The position numbers and the translations under genes were made by a program. Positions 57,180-64,000 of a stretch of 64,000 nt of DNA are shown here, piece after piece (position 1 is the first letter of the stretch; every line of letters starts with the position of its first letter). Source of the stretch: Lutibacter sp. B1 (GTDB taxonomy: Bacteria > Bacteroidota > Bacteroidia > Flavobacteriales > Flavobacteriaceae); NCBI RefSeq assembly GCF_012524075.1, contig NZ_JAAZUI010000001.1, positions 124,001 through 188,000 of the forward strand, given 5' to 3'. The notes below the pieces were generated by a model. The model searched no databases. It had not been told where the DNA came from and saw nothing but the letters and a program-made list of their open reading frames with translations.

Positions 57180-57821
57180 TTAGTGAGAAGCTAAATATTC
57201 TGCAGTTCCGGTTCTGTTTGCTTTCATGGCATCTTTTCCTTCTTCCCAGTTAGCAGGACAAACTTCACCTTTTTCTTGTACGTGAGTATAAGCATCAATT
57301 AAACGTAAATACTCATTTACATTTCTACCTAAAGGCATGTGATTGATACTTTCATGAAAAACAACACCATCTTCATCAATTAAGTAAGTTGCACGGTAAG
57401 TAACATTATCTCCTTCAACTTGAACAGTACCTGTAGCTTCATCGTAAGTTTCGTTAGTAATATCTAAAATTCCTAATATGCTAGATAAATTACGGTTGCT
57501 ATCTGCCAAAATTGGGTAAGTAACACCTTCAATACCTCCATTATCTTTTGAAGTGTTTAACCATGCAAAATGTACTTCAGGAGTGTCACAAGATGCTCCA
57601 ATAACAATAGTGTTTCTTTTTTCAAATTCAGCTATAGCAGCCTGAAACGCATGAAGTTCTGTTGGGCATACAAAAGTAAAATCTTTTGGATACCAAAATA
57701 ACAATACTTTCTTTTTATGATTTACTGCTTCTTCCAATACATTTAATTTAAATGTATCTCCCATTTCATTCATTGCATCTACGTTTAAATCTGGAAATTT
57801 TTTACCTACTGCTGTTGACAT
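57180..57821 (-). CDS. Typical 2-Cys peroxiredoxin (AhpC/Prx1 type)
   Basis: 213 aa. Peroxidatic C52 in DFTFVCPTE and resolving C188 in GEVCPANW. The C-terminal helix after the resolving Cys is long enough for a dimer-swapped 2-Cys enzyme. It reduces peroxides using the adjacent thioredoxin. First gene of the operon, with a TTG-N17-TATATTTG promoter. Confidence 0.95.
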   Translation of the reverse strand: MSTAVGKKFPDLNVDAMNEMGDTFKLNVLEEAVNHKKKVLLFWYPKDFTFVCPTELHAFQAAIAEFEKRNTIVIGASCDTPEVHFAWLNTSKDNGGIEGVTYPILADSNRNLSSILGILDITNETYDEATGTVQVEGDNVTYRATYLIDEDGVVFHESINHMPLGRNVNEYLRLIDAYTHVQEKGEVCPANWEEGKDAMKANRTGTAEYLASH

Positions 57822-57863
57822 ATTTTTTAAATTTTAAAGTGTTAATATTCTTTTTTAATAGGA

Positions 57864-57891
57864 CAAATATAATTAAGACAAAGAACGGCAA
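57864..57891 (-). promoter_or_regulatory. Promoter of the peroxiredoxin operon
   Basis: Minus strand: TTG at 57889-57891, 17 nt, TATATTTG at 57864-57871. Leader of about 40 nt. Confidence 0.7.
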
Positions 57892-57983
57892 TCCATTAAA
57901 TCTATGCTATTTTTTTATGTTATTATAAGTTTTAATTATAATTAATATAATAGTATAATTATCAGTTAATTTAGTACATAAAA

Positions 57984-58023
57984 AAAGAAAAAACCTTTAT
58001 TAATTAAGTTAAACAAAGGTTAT
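57984..58023 (-). terminator. Terminator of the ABC-MscS-sigma-54 activator operon
   Basis: Minus strand: AACCTTTG and TAAAGGTT arms across a ~14-nt loop, then TTTTCTTTTTTT. Confidence 0.8.
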
Positions 58024-58047
58024 TTTATTTAGAAAATTAAATATAAT

Positions 58048-59211
58048 TTATTTGCTTGCAAACAATTTTACATCATTTTCAGATACTTCTTTTTCTCCTA
58101 AAATAATTAAACGTTCAACAATATTTCTAAGTTCCCTGATATTTCCGGTCCAATCGTATTCTTGTAGTAACTTTATGGCGTTTTTTGAAAAAGTTTTTGC
58201 TGCTGTACCATGTTCGCTTGCAATTTGTTCTGCAAAAAACTTAATTAAAAGAGGTATATCATCTCTTCTTTCGTTTAAAGAAGGAACATTGATTAAAATT
58301 ACTGCAAGCCTATGGTATAAATCTTCTCTAAATTTTCCTTCTGAAATTTCTTTGATTAGATCTTTATTGGTTGCAGCAATAACTCTAACATCTACTCTTA
58401 TATCTTTATCGCTACCAACACGCGAAATTTTATTTTCTTGCAAGGCTCTTAACACTTTTGCCTGAGCAGAAAGACTCATATCTCCAATTTCATCTAAAAA
58501 AATAGTACCTCCATTAGCTGTTTCAAACTTACCTGCTCTATCTTTATTTGCTCCGGTAAAAGAACCTTTAACGTGTCCAAACAATTCACTTTCTATTAAT
58601 TCTGAAGGAATTGCAGCACAATTTACTTCAACCATTGAAGCTTTTGTTCTTTCGCTTTTTTCGTGTAACCAATGTGCTACCAATTCTTTACCTGTTCCAT
58701 TTGGTCCTGTAATTAGTACTCTGGCATCGGTTGGTGCTACTTTTTCAATCATACTTTTAATATGAGTTATGGCCTCACTATTGCCAATCATCTCATATTT
58801 TTTGCTAACTTTTTTCTTTAACAGTTTATTCTCTATAACCAATTCTTTTTTATCCAATGCATTTCTAACTGTATTTAATAACCTATTTAAATCGGGTGGT
58901 TTAGAAATATAATCAAAAGCGCCTAAACGCATTGTATTAACCGCAGTATCTAAATCACCATGACCGGAAATCATTACAATTGGTATTTCAGGTTTTAAAT
59001 TTTTAACTTTTTCCAATACCTCAACACCATCCATTTTAGGCATTTTAATATCGCACAAAACCAAATCAAAATCATTTTTTGTTATCATATCAATACCAAC
59101 CAAACCATCTTCAGCTTCTTCTACTTGATAGGAATCATTTTCTTCTGAAATATTTTTTTTTAATACTCTGCGAATTGCAGCTTCATGTTCAATAATTAAT
59201 ATTTTTGGCAT
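58048..59211 (-). CDS. Sigma-54-dependent response regulator (NtrC family) lacking a DNA-binding domain
   Basis: 387 aa. The receiver (~1-120) has phospho-acceptor D54 in LCDIKMP. The AAA+ domain (~140-380) has Walker A GPNGTGKE, a GSFTGA loop (usual GAFTGA) and FLDEIGDM. The protein stops just after the AAA+ C-subdomain (NDVKLFASK); the Fis-type helix-turn-helix is absent, so it may activate from solution. In the receiver the acidic pair is E8-H9 where DD or ED is expected. No cognate histidine kinase is adjacent; it is last in an operon with an MscS channel and an ABC-2 transporter. Confidence 0.92.
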   Translation of the reverse strand: MPKILIIEHEAAIRRVLKKNISEENDSYQVEEAEDGLVGIDMITKNDFDLVLCDIKMPKMDGVEVLEKVKNLKPEIPIVMISGHGDLDTAVNTMRLGAFDYISKPPDLNRLLNTVRNALDKKELVIENKLLKKKVSKKYEMIGNSEAITHIKSMIEKVAPTDARVLITGPNGTGKELVAHWLHEKSERTKASMVEVNCAAIPSELIESELFGHVKGSFTGANKDRAGKFETANGGTIFLDEIGDMSLSAQAKVLRALQENKISRVGSDKDIRVDVRVIAATNKDLIKEISEGKFREDLYHRLAVILINVPSLNERRDDIPLLIKFFAEQIASEHGTAAKTFSKNAIKLLQEYDWTGNIRELRNIVERLIILGEKEVSENDVKLFASK

Positions 59212-59213
59212 TT

Positions 59214-60047
59214 TTACTCTTTATTTTGTATTATATGTACATCTCTTTGCGGAAATGGTATTTGTATATTATGCTCTCTGAATTTTTTATCGATTGCAAA
59301 ACGTAAATCACTTTTAATTCTAAGTTGAGAGAAACTATCATCAATTATAAATCTTAATCTAAAATGCAAAGCACTATCACCAAAATCCATAAAAAATACT
59401 TCAGTCTTATTTTTATTTAATATTTTAGGATGTTCCTCTGCAGCTTCAATAAGCAATTTTTTAACTTTTTCAACATCAGATCCGTAAGCAACACCAACTT
59501 CAACAATTTCAGTGGTTTCTGTTCCGTTTTGTGTCCAATTATATAAGCTGTTTGTTAAAAATTTATGATTAGGTATAATAATTACTTTGTCGTTAACAGT
59601 TACAGCTCTGGTTGTTCTTAATTTAATTTCAAAAACTCTACCAACTTTATCATCAATTTCAATTATATCATTTACGTGTAACGTTTTATCAAGAATTATA
59701 AAGATACCTGATACTATATCTTGAAATAAAGTTTGAAGCCCTAAACCCAAACCTACTAATAAAGCTGCAGAACCGGCTAATAAAACACTTACTTGTACAC
59801 CTAACGACTCAAGAGCAATTATAATTACAATTGTGTAAACAAAATACTTTAAAAAAGAAAATATGGACCTGAATTTATCTTTATCTTCAGCTTCTAACCT
59901 TCTGTTAACAATTTTTCTGAATAACTTCAAGAAAAAACTTGTTGCAATAAATATTACTATTAAAATCAAAACCATTTTAATAGTAATGCTTACACTATCA
60001 GTTATTGGATAGGAATGATTTAATATGTCGAGAATTTTTTTTAACAT
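59214..60047 (-). CDS. MscS-type small mechanosensitive channel
   Basis: 277 aa. Three membrane helices; the pore helix region is SVLLAGSAALLVGLGLGLQTLFQDIVSG, quoted here in part as LVGLGLGLQTLFQD, followed by the beta domain (DIIEIDDKVGRVFEI, IPNHKFLTNSLYNW). Opens under membrane tension and relieves hypo-osmotic shock. Two bases separate it from the sigma-54 activator, and it abuts the permease gene. Confidence 0.93.
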   Translation of the reverse strand: MLKKILDILNHSYPITDSVSITIKMVLILIVIFIATSFFLKLFRKIVNRRLEAEDKDKFRSIFSFLKYFVYTIVIIIALESLGVQVSVLLAGSAALLVGLGLGLQTLFQDIVSGIFIILDKTLHVNDIIEIDDKVGRVFEIKLRTTRAVTVNDKVIIIPNHKFLTNSLYNWTQNGTETTEIVEVGVAYGSDVEKVKKLLIEAAEEHPKILNKNKTEVFFMDFGDSALHFRLRFIIDDSFSQLRIKSDLRFAIDKKFREHNIQIPFPQRDVHIIQNKE

Positions 60048-61361
60048 CTAATATTTTAACCACTTATACAATTCTTTATAACTCGGTTTTTTACCGTACA
60101 TTAAAATTCCAACTCTGTAGATTTTAGCCGCAAACCATACTATACCTATAAAAGTAAGAATTAACAATAACATAGATATTGCTATTTGCCACCAAGGCAC
60201 ACCAAACGGAATACGCATTAACATAACTATTGGTGAAGTTAATGGAAATAATGAAAAACCTAAAGCTATTGGTCCGTGCGGATTTTCAATTATAGAAAAC
60301 CCAACATAAATTGCTATCATTAAAGGAGCTAAAACGGGCATCATAAACTGCTGTGTATCGGTTTCACTATCAACTGCTGCTCCAATTGCTGCATATATTG
60401 AACTGTAAATTAAATAACCTCCTAAAAAATAAAAAATAAACGAAAAGAATATAGTTAATATTGGTAAATTTTTTATTTCACCTAAAGCAATTTGTAAATC
60501 GGTACTTGAGGTTTGTTGAACTTGCTGTACCATCTCAGAATTCATTTGAGCAATTCCAGAACTTGAACTTGCAGCTTCAATTCCAAGCACGTATGTAATT
60601 AAAAACAACAATAATCCGGCAGTAACCATCCAAATAACAAATTGTAAAATTCCTGCCAAAGCATTTCCGAAAATTTTACCAAGCATTAATTGAAATGGTT
60701 TTACTGATGATACAATTACTTCAATAATTCTACTTGTTTTTTCTTCAATTACACTACGCATTACTGAAGTACCATAAATTATAATGAACATAAAAATTAA
60801 GTATCCGAATCCTGCTCCAGCCATCATTCGGAGAATACTTCCTATTTTTGAAGACTTTTCTCCTAAAAAATTTTCGGCAATAATTTCAACATCAGTATCG
60901 GCTGCTTTAATTTTCTCTATATCAAAATGAAGTTGTTCTATTTTTAAATTTCTTATTTTGTTTTCTAATTTATTTTCAATGCTTTCTATTACTCCTAAAC
61001 TGGGAGCATCCGTAGAATAAAATGAAATTCCTTTAGAAAGATTTTGTAAACTGTCATTTTTCGGAATATAAACTAAACCATAATAAAATTCTTTTGTTTT
61101 GTTTTTGGCTTCTTCTATACCCAAATCGGTTAAATTTACATACTTAGTTGAATTTGTATCCGTAAAAACTGATGATACTAAGTTAGATTCATCAACATAT
61201 GCTATTGTTTTAACCTCTTCACTATTTTTTTCATTTAAAAAAATGATCAATAAAATAAGGCCAACCATTAAAAGCGGACTTAAAATTGTCATCACAATAA
61301 ACGACTTGTTTTTAACTTTTGCTAAAAACTCTCTTTTAGTTATTAATTTTAACTTATCCAT
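60048..61361 (-). CDS. ABC-2 type transporter permease (NatB-like)
   Basis: 437 aa. Begins with KLITKREFLAKVKNKSF and a first membrane helix (~22-42), then a periplasmic loop (~45-175) and five or six further helices. YGTSVMRSVIEEKTSRIIEV is the ABC-2 signature. Pairs with the ATPase whose gene it overlaps by 8 bp. Substrate unknown (sodium, drugs or lipids are all possible). Confidence 0.9.
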   Translation of the reverse strand: MDKLKLITKREFLAKVKNKSFIVMTILSPLLMVGLILLIIFLNEKNSEEVKTIAYVDESNLVSSVFTDTNSTKYVNLTDLGIEEAKNKTKEFYYGLVYIPKNDSLQNLSKGISFYSTDAPSLGVIESIENKLENKIRNLKIEQLHFDIEKIKAADTDVEIIAENFLGEKSSKIGSILRMMAGAGFGYLIFMFIIIYGTSVMRSVIEEKTSRIIEVIVSSVKPFQLMLGKIFGNALAGILQFVIWMVTAGLLLFLITYVLGIEAASSSSGIAQMNSEMVQQVQQTSSTDLQIALGEIKNLPILTIFFSFIFYFLGGYLIYSSIYAAIGAAVDSETDTQQFMMPVLAPLMIAIYVGFSIIENPHGPIALGFSLFPLTSPIVMLMRIPFGVPWWQIAISMLLLILTFIGIVWFAAKIYRVGILMYGKKPSYKELYKWLKY

Positions 61362-62283
61362 TATTAGCTACTGCTTTTAAAAATATATCGTTGGCACTTG
61401 GAATTATTTCGTTAAAATGGTTTATTTGAGCTTTATTATTTAAAAACTTTATCAAATCTGTTGATGTTTCACCATTTTTTAAACTAATCACTAATTTTAA
61501 ATCTGTATTAAAACTAATAGATTCTGAAGTTTCAACAAAATAATTAGACTTAATTTCATTAAATAATTCTTTTTTATTATTGCATAACAAACCTACTTCG
61601 AACTGATTGGTTTTAAAAGCTTGTTTAATATCAACTAACTTACCATCGAGTATTTTGTTTGATTTATTGATCAAAGCAATATAATCGCATAATTCTTCAA
61701 CAGATTCCATTCTATGAGTTGAAAAAATAATGCTTGCTCCATCATCACGCAGTTGTAATATTTCGTCTTTAATCAAATTGGCATTTATAGGGTCAAAACC
61801 ACTAAAAGGTTCATCAAAAATCAACAATTTAGGATTGTGCAGAACAGTAACAATAAATTGTACTTTTTGCGCCATTCCTTTAGATAATTCTTGAATTTTT
61901 TTATTCCACCAATCGGTTATTTCAAACTTTTCAAACCAATATTGCAGTTTCTTTTTAGCATCTGTTTTAGACATTCCCTTAAGCTGTGCCAAATACATTG
62001 CTTGATCTCCAACTTTCATACTTTTATATAAACCGCGTTCTTCGGGCAAATATCCAATATATTGAATATGATGAGGTTGTAATATTTCACCATCTAAATA
62101 AACTGAACCACTATCGGGTAATGTAATTTGATTTATAATTCTTATTAATGAAGTTTTACCTGCACCATTTGGTCCTAGCAGACCAAAAACACTGCCTTTT
62201 GGTACATTTATTGAAACGTTGTTTAATGCTGTAAAATTACCGTAGGTTTTACTAACATTTTCAATCGTTAATATATTATCCAT
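61354..62283 (-). CDS. ABC transporter ATP-binding protein (NatA-like)
   Basis: 309 aa. Walker A GPNGAGKTS, Q-loop region IGYLPEERGLYKSM, signature LSKGMAQKV, Walker B LLIFDEPFSGFDP and switch His in STHRME. A ~90-residue C-terminal domain follows, as in NatA-type exporters. First gene of the ABC-MscS-sigma-54 activator operon. Confidence 0.94.
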   Translation of the reverse strand: MDNILTIENVSKTYGNFTALNNVSINVPKGSVFGLLGPNGAGKTSLIRIINQITLPDSGSVYLDGEILQPHHIQYIGYLPEERGLYKSMKVGDQAMYLAQLKGMSKTDAKKKLQYWFEKFEITDWWNKKIQELSKGMAQKVQFIVTVLHNPKLLIFDEPFSGFDPINANLIKDEILQLRDDGASIIFSTHRMESVEELCDYIALINKSNKILDGKLVDIKQAFKTNQFEVGLLCNNKKELFNEIKSNYFVETSESISFNTDLKLVISLKNGETSTDLIKFLNNKAQINHFNEIIPSANDIFLKAVANNG

Positions 62284-62352
62284 TCGATTTTTTTTGATTA
62301 AAAAACGAAAGTAAATTTATTTTATTAAAATTCGGTTAAACTTTTAATAAAA

Positions 62353-63045
62353 TTAAAGAAGTTTTTCTATATATTTTTTTTGTATGGTTTTTAATAAATC
62401 AATTGAAATTTTAGGTTTTACAATACGCAACATCTCTGTAATACCTCCATTTACATAAAATATTCCTTTAGCTATATCGTAATTACTGTCTGTAATATTG
62501 TTTTTTATTTCAAATGTCATATTTCTAAACTCTTCCCAACTAATATACCTTGGTATTTCAACATAATGTACATTACTTTCATCTAAAGAATGGTAAATAC
62601 CCATATCAATTTCTTCAACATTAAAAAAACGATTAATACGAATTAATGAGTCGGTATCTTTAAATTTCTCACTTTTAGCAAAATCAAAACCTTCGTCTTT
62701 ATAATACTGCTGAATTTTCTCAATTTCCGGATAACGATTAATTCCTTTTACCCTAATTCCATTCAATTTACGCGAACCTATTGCAACTTCACATTTTGCT
62801 CCACTTAATTCTAAATTATACGTTTCATTTATCTTTTTGGTTACACGCAAAATATTTTCGAATGAATTTGGCGTTTTAGTAACAAAAATTATTGACGTTG
62901 GTTTATTAATATCTGTAAACCTACTGTAATACGATTTATATGGATCCGGAACATTTATAACAAAAGTTTTAGGTATTTTATTTTCGTGTATAGTATCAAT
63001 ATTTTCTTGTATAATAATTTTACCAATAAGTTCTTTTGTTTCCAT
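62353..63045 (-). CDS. Conserved cytoplasmic protein of unknown function
   Basis: 230 aa from ATG 63045. A frame 24 codons longer exists, but a promoter-like TTG-N20-TAAGTTTA lies inside that extension, so I choose the inner Met (METKELIG). No signal peptide, membrane helix or known catalytic motif. KTFVINVPDPYKSYYSRF and HYVEIPRYISWEEFRNM are the most distinctive segments. It is divergent from the marR gene and shares the gap that contains the palindrome at 63138, so it may be co-regulated. Confidence 0.7.
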   Translation of the reverse strand: METKELIGKIIIQENIDTIHENKIPKTFVINVPDPYKSYYSRFTDINKPTSIIFVTKTPNSFENILRVTKKINETYNLELSGAKCEVAIGSRKLNGIRVKGINRYPEIEKIQQYYKDEGFDFAKSEKFKDTDSLIRINRFFNVEEIDMGIYHSLDESNVHYVEIPRYISWEEFRNMTFEIKNNITDSNYDIAKGIFYVNGGITEMLRIVKPKISIDLLKTIQKKYIEKLL

Positions 63046-63071
63046 CGTAATTGAGTTTATGATTAGTGTAC

Positions 63072-63102
63072 TAAACTTATCCATTTTTTTTATAAAAAGC
63101 AA
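63072..63102 (-). promoter_or_regulatory. Promoter of the divergent unknown gene
   Basis: Minus strand: TTG at 63100-63102, 20 nt, TAAGTTTA at 63072-63079 (one mismatch to TAnnTTTG). Confidence 0.5.
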
Positions 63103-63137
63103 AAAAAACAGCATCAAACTATTTTTTTCTTATTTAT

Positions 63138-63149
63138 TATGCGCGCATA
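63138..63149. promoter_or_regulatory. 12-bp perfect palindrome, candidate MarR operator
   Basis: TATGCGCGCATA, a GC-rich island in AT-rich DNA. It lies 12 bp upstream of the marR -7 box, where the -33 contact would be, so bound repressor would block polymerase. MarR dimers bind such palindromes; autoregulation is inferred. Confidence 0.6.
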
Positions 63150-63161
63150 GTATTTTTTTTA

Positions 63162-63169
63162 TATATTTG
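63162..63169 (+). promoter_or_regulatory. -7 element of marR, leaderless geometry
   Basis: TATATTTG, four bases (AGAA), then ATG 63174. Confidence 0.65.
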
Positions 63170-63173
63170 AGAA

Positions 63174-63608
63174 ATGCAGAAAGAACAAACAATAGATCAT
63201 GTACTAAGAGCAACTTGGCAAGCCGTTGCAAAAATGTACAATGAAAAAGCTCTTGAATTTGACAGTACAATGGCTATAGCTTTTGTATTGCTGAATATTG
63301 ATAAAGAAAACGGCACTCCTTCTACAGCTTTAGGCCCAAAAATGGGTATGGAGCCCACAAGTCTTTCACGAATATTAAAAAACATGGAAGATAAAGGTGC
63401 AATTTATAGAGAAAAAAACCCTAAAGATGGCAGAGGTGTTTTAATTAAATTAACTGATTTTGGTAAAGAAACCAGAAAGATTTCTAAACAACATGTAATA
63501 ACTTTTAATGAAACAGTAAAAAAACATATATCAGAAGAGAAAATTAAACACTTTTTTGAAGTTACTCAAACAATTACTAAATTAATAAACGACAAAAAAA
63601 TATTTTAA
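63174..63608 (+). CDS. MarR family transcriptional regulator
   Basis: 144 aa. The winged helix-turn-helix is in TALGPKMGMEPTSLSRILKN with recognition helix TSLSRILKN, and the wing is REKNPKDGRGVLIKLT. Helices at both ends form the dimer. It precedes a 3-hydroxyacyl-CoA dehydrogenase gene by 27 bp, so it probably controls fatty-acid oxidation, with an acyl-CoA as likely ligand. A 12-bp palindrome in its promoter is the likely operator. Confidence 0.93.
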   Translation: MQKEQTIDHVLRATWQAVAKMYNEKALEFDSTMAIAFVLLNIDKENGTPSTALGPKMGMEPTSLSRILKNMEDKGAIYREKNPKDGRGVLIKLTDFGKETRKISKQHVITFNETVKKHISEEKIKHFFEVTQTITKLINDKKIF

Positions 63609-63635
63609 AAACTACCTAATTAAAATTAATAAATA

Positions 63636-64000
63636 ATGAAAAGACCAATAAAAAAAGTAGCTGTAATTGGTTCCGGTATAATGGGATCAGGTATTGCCTG
63701 TCATTTTGCAAATATTGGTGTAGAAGTTTTGCTGCTCGACATTGTTCCTCGTGAATTAAATGATGTTGAAAAAGCAAAAGGCCTTACTCTAAATGATAAG
63801 ATTGTACGAAACCGATTGGTGAATGACAGTTTAACTGCTTCGCTAAAATCAAAACCTTCTCCTATTTACAATCAAAAATTTGCAGAACGAATTTCTACAG
63901 GAAATTTAGATGACGATTTACATAAAATTAAAGATGTAGATTGGATAATGGAAGTTGTTGTTGAACGATTAGATATTAAACAACAAGTTTTTGAAAAAAT
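63636..64000 (+). CDS. 3-hydroxyacyl-CoA dehydrogenase, N-terminal part (FadB/FadJ type), cut by window end
   Basis: About 121 codons from ATG 63636 to the edge. The NAD-binding fold reads VAVIGSGIMGSGIACHFANIG with LLLDI at the end of the second strand, and DVDWIMEVVVERLDIKQQVF matches the family. It oxidises 3-hydroxyacyl-CoA in beta-oxidation. The enzyme here starts directly with the dehydrogenase domain; whether an enoyl-CoA hydratase part follows is outside the window. Co-transcription with marR is likely. Confidence 0.92.
   Translation, partial: MKRPIKKVAVIGSGIMGSGIACHFANIGVEVLLLDIVPRELNDVEKAKGLTLNDKIVRNRLVNDSLTASLKSKPSPIYNQKFAERISTGNLDDDLHKIKDVDWIMEVVVERLDIKQQVFEK

Noticed and set aside
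63046-63117. 24 extra codons at the start of the unknown gene next to marR
   Set aside because: A promoter-like TTG-N20-TAAGTTTA lies within them.

Overview
The window is very AT-rich (roughly 30% GC by eye). Its gene content and promoter style point to the chromosome of a marine-type member of the Flavobacteriaceae (Bacteroidota). Supporting points are -7 elements of the form TAnnTTTG, several at 17-20 nt from an upstream TTG; no clear Shine-Dalgarno sequences; a gliding/type IX secretion type B sorting domain; YfhO and DUF4834 neighbours; a monomeric isocitrate dehydrogenase; and a MarR regulator just ahead of a beta-oxidation gene. I saw no prophage, insertion sequence, integrase or CRISPR array. 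The genus is not determined.

Layout. 1-6.8 kb: a minus-strand operon with a hybrid PAS/PAS/histidine kinase/receiver/Hpt protein, a lone receiver, a membrane HEAT-repeat protein, a processive family 2 glycosyltransferase and an LtaS-like phosphotransferase cut by the window edge. This looks like signal-controlled production of a surface polymer. 7.0-7.3 kb: tRNA-Ser, tRNA-Pro and tRNA-Arg. 7.4-17 kb: a PgpH-like HD phosphodiesterase, a flavoprotein reductase, thiolase, NlpC/P60 peptidase, HtrA-type protease, dapF and mltG. 17-27 kb: a lysozyme-like secreted protein, dnaA with two small followers, a thioesterase, a YigZ-family gene without a normal start codon, an asparaginase lipoprotein, ribD, prmC, trmD and rplS. 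27-32 kb: monomeric icd, then murQ with a small membrane protein and an ATP-grasp enzyme.

32-37.4 kb is the most unusual stretch: five minus-strand genes for exported proteins built from repeated small modules, ending in a protein with a type B T9SS sorting domain. 37.6-39.5 kb: a DinB-like protein, a LysE-type exporter and a small secreted repeat protein behind a sigma-54-like promoter. 39.5-47.7 kb: a surface polysaccharide operon (DUF4834, YfhO, methyltransferase, two glycosyltransferases, wecB, flippase). 47.8-57.8 kb: an outer membrane protein, rsmE, DUF4159, a NagZ/serine-hydrolase fusion, an exonuclease, PPK2 and a peroxiredoxin/thioredoxin operon. 58-64 kb: an ABC-2 exporter, an MscS channel and a sigma-54 activator in one operon, then a divergent MarR gene and the start of a fatty-acid oxidation operon.

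Peptidoglycan metabolism recurs: dapF, mltG, the lysozyme-like protein, the NlpC/P60 peptidase, murQ and the NagZ-like fusion. The other recurring theme is the cell surface: the EPS operon, the secreted module locus and the polysaccharide operon. At the expression level the clearest pattern is five genes (dapF, ribD, trmD, murQ, marR) whose start codon follows TAnnTTTG after exactly four bases, as expected for leaderless mRNAs. rplS instead has a 66-base leader with a stem-loop.
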